Assembly (NCBI GenBank): GCA_009809945.1
Contig: WTPW01000547.1
Location: 281,680-345,679 of the forward strand
Origin: Gigaspora margarita
Taxonomy: Eukaryota; Glomeromycota; Glomeromycetes; Diversisporales; Gigasporaceae
Length of the DNA stretch: 64,000 bases
Direction: 5' to 3'
Shown here: piece by piece, positions 55,216 to 64,000 of the stretch
How positions within the stretch are numbered: position 1 is the first letter of the stretch
Layout: each line of letters starts with the position of its first letter
The notes under the pieces: model-generated
Databases searched by the model: none
What the model was told of the DNA's origin: nothing
The model's input: only the letters and a program-made list of their open reading frames with translations
Position numbers and translations under genes: made by a program

Positions 55216-56466
55216 GAAACAACAAAACATAATGCAAAGGAGTATAGCTATGGTGAATTTCAGAAATGCGTTGAAGACCACCACCTTGTTTCGCAATACG
55301 ATATCTCTATTAGATGGTTCAACTTCTTGTCCATCTCCGACCATAAGGACAGCAATTTCAGAAGCAGTGGGTGTAGTATATTGAAGATTATTGCGTGTTT
55401 TAGTTATGACAATGTGTATATCCTGTGCAGAATTTTCATTTAAAATACAGGCTGCATTTTGAAATACATGTACATAAGGATTCACTTCATGCAGCATTGT
55501 TTGAAGACATTCAAGAATATTTGAATCAAGGTCAGGCATCAACTGTAGTCTAAGTTGTATTTGTTCACTTGAATCAAACATATAAATTTGTGAAAATGAA
55601 GGTGTATTATGATTTTTAGGCATAAGAGACCCAATCTGATGATAAAGTTCTCCTTGTATGCGAAAACTATATACACCCTGTGCTCCAGTAACACGATTAT
55701 CAATATTAACGCCCATAGAAGTAAAAGCTAGCACAGAGTTGTACATTCGAATTTTTTTCGAAATTCGCGTGCTTGAACACTTTCATCCATTAAAAGAGTT
55801 TTCAATAGTGGAGGTGGGGAAACAACAGGTGGAAGTTGTACTGTACCCTTTGCACAGCAAATACTAAAAATGGGAGATTTTTTGGAGCTAGCAACTTTTT
55901 CACCTATCCAATGCAACGCTTTGCACTCAGNACACAGCACATTCATTCGACNTATATTGAGTGGAGTTACATCATTAGTATTATAATTTTCACAACGCGC
56001 TGCTTTAGTGACTTTGTGTCTAGCATTTCTCTGATTTTTTCTTCGCATTTCTGTTTGTTCTGCAGACTCTTCTTCACGTTGACGCACATATGTTTGTCTT
56101 TGTACACTTCGACATCGTTCAGCATCTTCGACAGTTTCGTTTGCAGTACGGCGAGCATGTGCTTCTCTTGCAAGACAATTTTTTCTTTCGCGAAACGTTT
56201 CTGACAGTTCCGCAGTCAAAGTTTCATTACGTGAAAAGCGTCTTGCGTAGCGTTCTCATTCTAGACAGTTTTTACGTTCGCGGGCTGTTTCTTGTGTTGC
56301 TTGTATGTTTGTATTCATATTTTTTTTGCAGCGTATGATAACGCGTTACATGGTTGGGCGTAACGCATTGTATTTATAATCACGTGTGGATTATTTGATT
56401 GGCTGCATGTAGACATGTTGTGTAACATTTGGTATATAAAAATGGCGCGTATTATTGGTAGCATGN

Positions 56467-56810
56467 TTGAAAATCCATTTGATTGGTTGTCGGTCCTTGA
56501 AATTTCATTGGCTGCTTATCGTAAATGTTCTATGAAAATGAAATCGATTAGATTATATTTGATTAAATTTGCCAGAAGCAAGTAGTATCGAAGATTAAAG
56601 TTTCTTTAAAATTTCATCACGTGTTTGCTATAAAAATTTATCACTTACTATTCGTATGTCATAAATTTAAATAGCAAACAGTTGACAAAATTTTAAAGAA
56701 ATGTTAATCTTCGATACTACTTGCTTCTGGCAAATTTAATCATATGGTCGATTGTATTTTTCTATATGGTGTTACTATGATGATCGACAACCAATCAAAT
56801 AGATTTTCCA
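56467..56810. repeat. Palindrome 1 in Helitron 2 5' region (344 bp)
   Basis: Outer arms 'ccatttgattggttgtcg' and complement; inner arms 'gccagaagcaagtagtatcg' and complement at 56570 and 56710. Arms are imperfect, loop about 80 bases. Confidence 0.7.
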
Positions 56811-56833
56811 TCTGCTATTATTGGTACGTATTA

Positions 56834-56986
56834 TAATTATATAAAATTTGAGATAACATCACATTGGTGCAGTGATGATTTTTTTTGAGCAGAGATGCCG
56901 CTTCGCGGCAGTTTCTGAATAATCAAAAGAATTATCAATGTACCAATGTGATTTTATCTCAAATTTTATATAATTACACGTAAAAA
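56834..56986. repeat. Palindrome 2 with inner TGCCGCTTCGCGGCA hairpin
   Basis: Arms 'ataaaatttgagataa' / 'ttatctcaaattttat' enclose a loop containing the perfect GC hairpin at 56896-56910, conspicuous in this AT-rich setting. Confidence 0.7.
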
Positions 56987-57001
56987 AAGAAAAAAAAAAC
57001 A

Positions 57002-57459
57002 CGAAACTATGGAAAACTTATGTTCAAATCGACTTTTGTGCATTAATTAAAAATGGCAGTAAAAATCGATTGCTGTTCGACTAAGTGTATCTATATATAA
57101 AAATTATATTAAAAAAAATGGTNTTTTTTTTTAATCAAACATGCAAAGATTCTGTGACCAAAAGACTTACCCTTTGTTTTTTGGAGGTGGTTCAGTAAGT
57201 AAAACTACCTAATTGAGATTTATTAGTATTATAAATCTCAATTAGGTAGTTTTACTTACTGAACCACCTCCAAAAAACAAAGGGTAAGTCTTTTGGTCAC
57301 AGAATCTTTGCATGTTTGATTAAAAAAAAAATATGCGACCATTTTTTTTAATATAATTTTTATATATAGATACACTTAGTCGAACAGCAATCGATTTTTA
57401 CTGCCATTTTTAATTAATGCACAAAAGTCGATTTGAACATAAGTTTTGCATGGTTTCGC
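57002..57459. repeat. Palindrome 3: 458-bp near-perfect inverted repeat
   Basis: Arms 57002-57225 and 57236-57459 are almost identical; the inner part (about 57140-57322) shows no difference by eye. Centre at about 57230, loop under 12 bases. Expected to extrude or form long dsRNA if transcribed. Confidence 0.9.
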
Positions 57460-58006
57460 TTTTTTTCTTTTTTTACGCTTTTTTAGATTATTTGTTTGGT
57501 GATACGTATTTGTCAAAATTTTCACTCTCCGATTAGGTATTTACTCGTCATGAGTTTGTACTACCTAAACAAATAGTAAGATCGATGGAAATACTATGTT
57601 GTTTACATTGTACAACCGTGTAATGACAGACCGATGGAAGATAGATATAAATCCTTAACGTTAGTGGATATAGGATTAAATTAGCACGTTCTATTGTAAA
57701 TTTTATTACCGGCATTTTTTATTAGCACCTTAGGTTTTACATATTTTCGTTTTTTTTCGCGTTTTTAGATGCTTTGTTGGGTTGATACGTTATGGGTTCT
57801 CCGCTTGGTCAGTAGTTTGTACCACATTAACTAATAGCAAGATCGATGGATTATATTTTCGCGTGATACGGTTTGGGTAAAATTTTCACTCCCCGATTGG
57901 GTCAGTAGTTTGTACTACATAAACTAATAGTAAGATCGATGGGATATATATGTAGTTAAATTGTGTAATGACAGACTGATGGAAATCTAATTTTTTAATA
58001 TATAGA
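57460..58006. repeat. Helitron 2 5' leader with direct repeats
   Basis: Repeats of 'agtttgtactac', 'taatagtaagatcgatgg' and 'gtaatgacaga' two to three times. No ORF. Confidence 0.55.
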
Positions 58007-58468
58007 TTAGTGAACTTTAGTATAATCAAAGTTTAAAGTTCTTGTATTAGCATTTTTACTATTAAAATTTTCTTTAGATTTTTTTAAATTTCATATATTC
58101 CCATCTATAAAAAAATTTTTACTTCTAATACAAGCCTTAATTTTTACAAATAAATCATTAAAGTTGCAATAATAAAAGTTATCATCCTTTATATAAACTA
58201 CAATATTGTCTTAAGAACTATAGCTTTAAAACTAAAACTAAATAAGATTACAAAGAAATTGTAATAAAATTTTTTAAAAAATTTTTTTCTTAAAGTTATC
58301 TATTTTTAGCTTATATATAACTTAACTTTTTTTTCTTAATCCTTTTTTCAAATATATTGTACAAAGTTTTATTTAATTATCTTGGTATTTAAAAAAAGTA
58401 AATTAGAGCAAAAAAAGTGCAAAAACACAGGCAAATTTGCCTGTATTTCACTACAATCTAAGGGATAA
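58007..58468. mobile_element. TIR element, right part (split by Helitron 2)
   Basis: Ends 'gcaaatttgcctgtatttca' then 'ctacaatctaagggataa', the inverted match of 50737-50770. Rest AT-rich and non-coding. Confidence 0.6.
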
Positions 58469-58474
58469 GAAATC

Positions 58475-59935
58475 AGATACATATTAGTTTATCATTATAT
58501 ATAATTAAGAAAATCAAGTGCAATCAGATATTTGATTGTTATTGATTAATAATTGTTATAACTAGTAATAATCACAAAATCATATATATATATACAATTT
58601 ATAAATTTTTATTAAATAATATAGTGTTACATTTTAGAACATATATTTTATTAATATCAAAACTATACTTGCAATTGATCCTATACTCTAAATCATAAAT
58701 AATACTAAATATCTAATCTCTTAAATATTAAACTCTATTAACAGAATCATTAAACTAAATAACATCAATAGCACCAGAATAGGCAGCTCAAAGCTACAAG
58801 AACCTATAAAGAAAAGACTAAAAAACTAAAAGTAAAGAAAAGAAAACAACTATATATTTTTCTAAAAAACTATGTAATAAAGCTGTTAATGAAAGAATAT
58901 ACTAGCAATAAAAAGCATGACACCAATAATGAAGAAAATTCACTATAATAAGCAATACCAACAACAAAACCAGGACCCCAAAATATACATAAATAGGTCA
59001 GGTTAATTATAAAATTACTAAAAAATAAAGATCTGCAGAAAAACCTCAAAAATAAGCAAAAAATTACTATAAATAAAAAAAATCTGCACAAAAAACCCCA
59101 AAAATAAGCAAACTCATAACTGACCTATCTATATATATTTTGGGGTCCCACAAAATCCAAGACATGTATTACAAAAACTGAGAACAATAGTATTCAAAGT
59201 AAAAAAAATATTTAAAAAAAACTTGCTTCTTTGAAAAACATAACAAAGCTATTAACAAAACTGTTCTAGCAATAAAGAAATATAATACAACTGTCTTCAA
59301 CAATAAGACCATAAAAAAAACAAAAACTAAAAATGCTAGTACTTAAAATAAAAAAAAAAACAAGTTCAAAAAAAGAAACTACTTTGAAAGACTATATAAT
59401 AAAACCATTAATGAAAGACTATACCAGCAAAAAAAGCACAATGCCAATAGCAAAGAAATTCACTGAAATTGGCAATACCAACAACAAGATCAATAAAAAG
59501 TATTACAAAAACTGAGAATAATAGCATAAAAAAATATTCAAAAAAAACTTGCTTTTCTAAAAAATGTAGCAAAGCTATTAATAAAACTGTACTAGCAATA
59601 AAGAAACATAGTACAACTAACTCCAATAACAAGACCACAGAAAAAGCAAAAACTAAAAATATTAGTACTTAAAATAAAAGTCAAATTCAAAAAGAGAATC
59701 TTCCTTGAAAGACTACATAATAAAGCTGTTAATGAAAGACTGCACTAGCAATAAAAAGTATAATAATAATAAGAAAATTTATCAAAATTGGCAATACCAA
59801 TAACAAGACTAAAGAAAAGTATTACAAAACTTGCTTGTCTAATAAAGCTATTAACAAAACTGCACTAGCAATAAAGAAATATAGTACAACTAAAGACAAT
59901 TTGCTAGAATGGATGAAGAAAAAAGGTTCAAAAAA
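58475..59935. repeat. About 323-bp tandem array, three copies, Lys/Asn-rich frames
   Basis: Units begin near 58868, 59388 and 59711 ('gaaagactatataataaa', 'ttaatgaaagact', 'ggcaataccaa'). The first is lengthened by a MITE. Short + strand frames read Lys/Thr/Asn-rich protein (KTNSNNKTTEKAKTKN type). Possible remnant of a repetitive Lys-rich gene, or simply A-rich satellite. 58475-58860 is plain AT-rich sequence. Confidence 0.55.
58972..59149. mobile_element. hAT-like MITE, AGGACCC family, copy 3
   Basis: 178 bp, close relative of copy 1. Flanks ACAAAACC (58964-58971) and ACAAAATC (59150-59157): 8-bp duplication with one change. Inserted in the first tandem unit. Confidence 0.85.
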
Positions 59936-59977
59936 AACTGTATTTATATATATATGACTGGCGAATAGATCATTATA

Positions 59978-60380
59978 AGGGCCAGTGATTTTCTGATTTC
60001 ACAGAATGCTACAGAAATCATAAAATTAGGTTGTAAACACAGAATGTATTAAGAATAGCATGGAATTGCCGCAAAAATAGGAATTTATAAATTATTTAGT
60101 TTTTTTTATAGGTACAAGACTCTAAAAATATAACCTCTGAAAAGTTCCAATATAGAAATAAATAAGCCTGAAATATAAGCATGTTCGGGCAACCTTTTGA
60201 GAAAAAAATATTTTTTTTTTGAAAAAATTTTTTTTCCCAATAAAAAATATCACAAAAACTACACAGAACCTATAGAAATACCATAGAAACTGTGCAGATT
60301 TAATTAATTTTATTCGCAGAATTGGTATTTTAGCACAAACAGAATTGACCCAATAGCACTGCAGAAAATCACTGGCCCTA
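59978..60380. mobile_element. 403-bp MITE with 9-bp duplication (Mutator-like)
   Basis: Ends AGGGCCAGTGATTTTCTG and complement, flanked by perfect 9-bp ATCATTATA at 59969-59977 and 60381-60389. Nine-base duplications are typical of Mutator-type transposases. No ORF. Confidence 0.85.
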
Positions 60381-60389
60381 ATCATTATA

Positions 60390-61566
60390 GATCAGATAAT
60401 TGATAAAATAGTTAAGTGCAATTTAAACTTTAAACAATTTTTTACTTACCGGTACCTACTAAAGAAGTTTTTTATAAATTATAAAATATTGATCAAATTA
60501 ATAATTCTAATAGTTAGTTCATTGTTTTTTTTTGAGAATATTTGATGTATTTTTATGAGTACTATTAGAATATATTTCTATTATTAATGTTTTAATATAT
60601 AATTTTCAATCAGTAACATAAGGCATTTTAAGTTTTGAAAGAAATTAATAATAAATAAGTTTACAAATCATAATAAGGCCACTTCACTCTAAGTTGATTT
60701 TGCATTTAATATAAAAAAAATATTTGTAAGAGAGAAAGGAGAGAGGCATTAAACAATACCAAAATACAAAAATATAGCAATTCTATTAGCTGTAAAAAAG
60801 CTATAGAAAATCTAAAAATTCAAAAATAATGAGTAGCTTAAAAATGCTCTAAGTTTATTTTTAGCTTATTTAGGCTATCTAGAATTTTTTCTAATCATAC
60901 TGCCAAGCATATTTATACTTTTTAATATACTATATAGCAGTGTTGTACATTTTGGCTGTTCATAGTCTTTTTTGGCTTGTCTATGTTCAAAATTGTCCAA
61001 ATGTTCAAGAATGTCCAAAGCTTGTTTAGGTTTAATAATTACTAAATCTATTTAAAAAATATATAACTATATATTTATTTAGGTGTTAAACACATTCCAG
61101 TTAAAATTAAAATAGGTATTTTAATAAAATTTTAAGTAATTTTACTTTATTTAATTGTTTAAAATTGTTCAAAATTGTCCAAATCATCGTTCAAAGCTAT
61201 TCTGTAACAATACTGCCATATAGTACTATAGTATGTATCCAAAAATAGGCTACTTCTAGACTAAGCTTCCCACCTTCTATTGGTCAAAAAACTTAAAAAT
61301 ATCTTTAATCTGAAAATAAGCTACTCTACAATTAACAATAGTTGTTACATAGTAAAGACCAAATTCTACTATATTAATCAATTATCATCAATTATATAAA
61401 TGTATTCAAAAGATCAAAATATACATATTTCATAATTTTTAGCAAGATTGATAAACATTTTATTATTTGACTTTTAATTATTATATTTGACAAAAAAAAT
61501 TAAAATTTGTTAAACAAATATATTTGATGAATATAAAAATTAAATGTTAAATACTAAAAAGTTCAA
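60390..61566. other. AT-rich tract with MITE fragments, no gene seen
   Basis: 'gtagctta' / 'taagctac' inverted bits at 60830-60880 and 61250-61330; 'aattgtccaaat' direct repeats at 60990-61190; and a relative of the 30727 palindrome from about 61339 to 61566. Confidence 0.5.
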
Positions 61567-61693
61567 AAGTATGGTGACTTAGAAAAGTTGTTAAGTTGTT
61601 AACCCCAAGTAGCAGATCTAGGATTCAAATCCTACTAAAGATGCTTTGGAAAATAGACCTATAGTATGGTAACTATTGTTTCATTGATCAGTA

Positions 61694-62286
61694 AATATAA
61701 AGTGAAAAGGGGTAATTTGGCGAAGTTAACATCACTAATATAAAAACTTTTTTATTTTAATATTAAAAATTTTTTTATTTTTTGTATTAAACTTTATATA
61801 TGATTTAGAATTATTTTACAAAAAAATTAGCAATATAACGTCTTGCTTTAAAGTGACATTAAGTGGATTATACATTGTATCAAAAAGCTTAAATTTTAAG
61901 AGGTAGGGGTAATTTGGCGAATTGATAGTATCTTATGTGATCCAGTGGTCAGAACTGAATAATTTTTATACCATTCGATTCATCTCGATGAGATGAATCG
62001 AATAATAAAAAGTTTATCCGATTCTGATTACTGGATCACAAAATATCATCGATTATATGTTGCACCAAAATGATCCTTGAGGGGTATTTTGATGAAGTGT
62101 AAACATAACAAAGAATCGAACATATCTTGTGACCCAGTGATCAGAACCAGGCGAGCTTGGTACCATTCGATTCGTCTCATCGAGGCGAATCGAATGTTAT
62201 AAAAATTATTCGATTCTGATCATTAGATCATGCGATACCAAAATTCGCCAAATTACCCCTCTTCGCCAAATTACCCCTTTCCACCT
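61694..62286. mobile_element. MITE with GTGRAAAGGGGTAATTTGGC ends
   Basis: Inverted ends about 25 bp (61696 and 62286). Internally, two more copies of 'ggggtaatttggcga' and inverted 'cattcgattc..gaatcgaat' pairs around 61970-62000 and 62165-62195. Target duplication unclear. Confidence 0.7.
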
Positions 62287-62304
62287 TATTAACTATAATT
62301 CTGA

Positions 62305-62598
62305 AGGACCCTGAACATCTAGTATAGAGGTTATACTTAATTTTTTTTAGCAAAAACCCAAAAGTTTAAGAAGCAAAAAAGCAGTTTTTGGCAATTATCT
62401 TGGCATCTAGTGGTCCAATTTGAATGAACTTTTTATTAAAATGAAGCTTTTAGTAAGGTGTATCCAACAAAAAAAGTTTATTCAATTCTAATCACTGGAT
62501 CAGAAGTTATTAAAATAAATAGATTTTTCTATTTTTAGAATTAGATCAAAATTGGCCAAAATCCATTTATAACCTATATAAGAGATGTTCAGGGTCCT
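62305..62598. mobile_element. hAT-like MITE, AGGACCC family, copy 4
   Basis: 294 bp; ends AGGACCCTGAACATCT and complement. Flanks AATTCTGA (62297-62304) and AATTCTTG (62599-62606) share 6 of 8 bases, an aged 8-bp duplication. Confidence 0.75.
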
Positions 62599-62890
62599 AA
62601 TTCTTGGTCCACAATTTAGATGGGAGCTTTCAGGCATATTTGTGTACCATTAAACAAACAAATCCAAGGGACCAAAGAATAAAAACCTAGTTGGCAAGTT
62701 CCAAATAAGAAGGTAGCAAAGATCTTTGATAGTACTATTAAACCAGAGAATCAAAAACTGAAGCTGAAATATTAGATAACAAGACCCTTGAGAGTTGGGT
62801 CCACCAACCTGGCTGCTAGAGTTACACTTGAAAAAAAGGACCTATACTATAGAAGTAGGTACCAAGAAAAGAAAGATCCATAGTGGTACC

Positions 62891-63503
62891 AGGACCCCGA
62901 ATAATCTATGTGAGGTTATATTTGAGGATCATAGTAAAAATTTTTTCTGTTAGCGGTTCTACTTTGGTATATATCAGCTACATTTCAAACATCAGATACC
63001 AACTTTGTATCGGTTTCCAATTTTCGAAATGTAAGCTTTCCAAAAAAATTTTTTNNNNNNNNNNNNNNNNNNNNNNNNNNNNNNNNNNNNNNNNNNNNNN
63101 NNNNNNNNNNNNNNNNNNNNNNNNNNNNNNNNNNNNNNNNNNNNNNNNNNNNNNNNNNNNNNNNNNNNNNNNNNNNNNNNNNNNNNNNNNNNNNNNNNNN
63201 NNNNNNNNNNNNNNNNNNNNNNNNNNNNNNNNNNNNNNNNNNNNNNNNNNNNNNNNNNNNNNNNNNNNNNNNNNNNNNNAAAACCCTCCCAATGCTCACT
63301 ATTCCCAATACCGCTTTTCAAATATAATATTTGAAAAAATTACCCTGTTACCATTCTTTCAAATATACTCATTTTGCCCATTATCCATTTTCAAATATAC
63401 CCTTTTTACCCAATACCTACTTTTCAAATATAACCTTTTTAAAAAAATGGCCCTCTGTTAGCGATTTTTCAAATATGATATTACATAGATTGTTCGGGGT
63501 CCT
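62891..63503. mobile_element. hAT-like MITE, AGGACCC family, copy 5
   Basis: 613 bp including the gap. Ends AGGACCCCGAATAATCTA and complement; perfect 8-bp duplication GTGGTACC (62883-62890, 63504-63511). Same subfamily as 34545-34924, reversed. Confidence 0.9.
63055..63279. other. Assembly gap (225 N)
   Basis: Run of N within copy 5 of the MITE family; open frames spanning it are meaningless. Confidence 0.99.
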
Positions 63504-64000
63504 GTGGTACCTAATGCCAGATAAATAGATCCTTTAAGGCTAACTGGTTTAGAAGTTTGAGAAGCAAGTGTAAAGACCAGTAGGAATGTAAGGTGGGTGC
63601 TAAGATCAGAGCAAACCTTACAAGGGCAAAAGTAGATAATAGTAGAGTACAAATTTGCCCTAACTCCAAGTGTAAGCCTCAGTAAATGCATTGTTACTAA
63701 AGCATAGATAATGTCTGTATGGAACAGGAACTGCTCTGCCAAGTGTTTTGCAAGAATAAAGTAGTTCTAAAAGAATTTTATTAAGCATTCAGAACTAATT
63801 TTAACTAACTAATGTGCCAGAGGACTGTACTAGTAATACAAGTAGAATTGGCAAGAAGAGCAGAGACCAGAAGGTTTAAATAGATAACCCTCTAGTTGGA
63901 TTGCAGGTATGGCAACTAGTGAAGCACCTTCAGATAGACTACCTAAATTAAACAACCAAAATTTGTACTTGTAGCTAGTTGTATTCTCATCTATGTAACA

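Larger units (their letters stand above)
51480..56318 (-). pseudogene. Helitron 2 Rep-helicase
   Basis: N-terminal Arg/Glu-rich region from MNTNIQATQET (56318) with repeated RERKNCL, a CxxC site (VLC-CKALHW); Helitron N-domain (55180-55746); HUH motif LLHAHMLF (about 54350); DGKCSKMYP; tyrosine motif KYVYKGHDR (about 53930). The helicase (53071 leftwards) has Walker A GSAGTGKT, Walker B IIWDEAPM, then GGNYRQILPV, where GGD is expected. The gap hides the C-terminus; IKV after it fits the last helicase motif. Breaks: TGA at 56256-56258 (aligned to Arg in the repeat copy), frameshifts near 55740, 55260 and 53985, stop near 54587. The helicase reading frame is open to the gap. Confidence 0.9.
50890..58006 (-). 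mobile_element. Helitron 2, both ends visible
   Basis: 7.1 kb on the minus strand. 5' end TCTATATATTAAAA (58006 leftwards), preceded by A. 3' end: an imperfect hairpin (ACC-GTC against GAC-GGT around TTTAA, 50901-50921), then seven bases and CTAG at 50890-50893 followed by T. This matches the Helitron rule of insertion between A and T. Contains Rep/helicase, a 359-base assembly gap and three palindromes in its 5' region. Confidence 0.85.
61567..63990 (+). mobile_element. Old tRNA-headed retroposon split by three MITEs
   Basis: Head 61567-61640 ('gtgacttagaaaagttg', B box GGATTCAAATCC), then parts of the 25215-type body at 61641-61692, 62599-62890 and 63504-63990 ('acctggctgctagag', 'aaggacctatact', 'ggctaactggttt'). 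The body is colinear with the intact copy once the MITEs are removed. Confidence 0.75.

Overview
The window is AT-rich and packed with repeats. It reads as nuclear DNA of a fungus. The mix of Helitrons with PIF1-type helicases, a Ty3/gypsy element, an APE-type LINE, tRNA-headed retroposons and many MITEs fits an arbuscular mycorrhizal fungus (Glomeromycotina) best; that placement is inference. I recognise no ordinary single-copy host gene, rRNA or tRNA. The coding sequence is transposon coding capacity in decay plus one island of foreign-type genes.

Layout. 1-3731: 3' part of Helitron 1 (+ strand), ending in a classic hairpin plus CTAG terminus. 3732-about 15990: a compact, intronless island unlike its surroundings. 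It holds a bacterial-type cytidylate kinase, a CRESS-type replication initiator with a cysteine-rich N-terminus, a J-domain protein, a Zn2Cys6-like coiled-coil protein, tandem secreted-protein paralogues and several F-box-like/cysteine-rich proteins. Genes abut or overlap by a few bases, similar hairpins follow several stop codons, and a palindromic motif recurs between genes. Nearly all genes carry stops or frameshifts. 15990-18920: tandem repeats and two large palindromes. 18998-24690: degenerate LINE. 24700-27555: unrecognised minus-strand element split by a 1.3-kb polyadenylated retroposon (25215-26520). 30352-36410: foldback-like element with long, repeat-filled inverted ends. 39100-49021: complete Ty3/gypsy element (minus strand) between two LTRs, with extra zinc-knuckle and 3' ORFs. 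50890-58006: Helitron 2 (minus strand), itself inserted in a TIR element. 58475-64000: tandem repeats and an old retroposon copy split by three MITEs.

Two threads link the regions. First, premature stops in the island, gypsy element, Helitron 2 and LINE fall mostly where Arg or Gln is expected (CGA to TGA, CAA/CAG to TAA/TAG), pointing to cytosine deamination in the host nucleus rather than a different genetic code. Second, a MITE with an 8-bp target duplication sits inside the island and a Helitron abuts it, so the island is resident in the fungal genome and not a stray contaminant. Its donor (a DNA virus, an endobacterium or plasmid, or a mixture) cannot be settled from this sequence alone.
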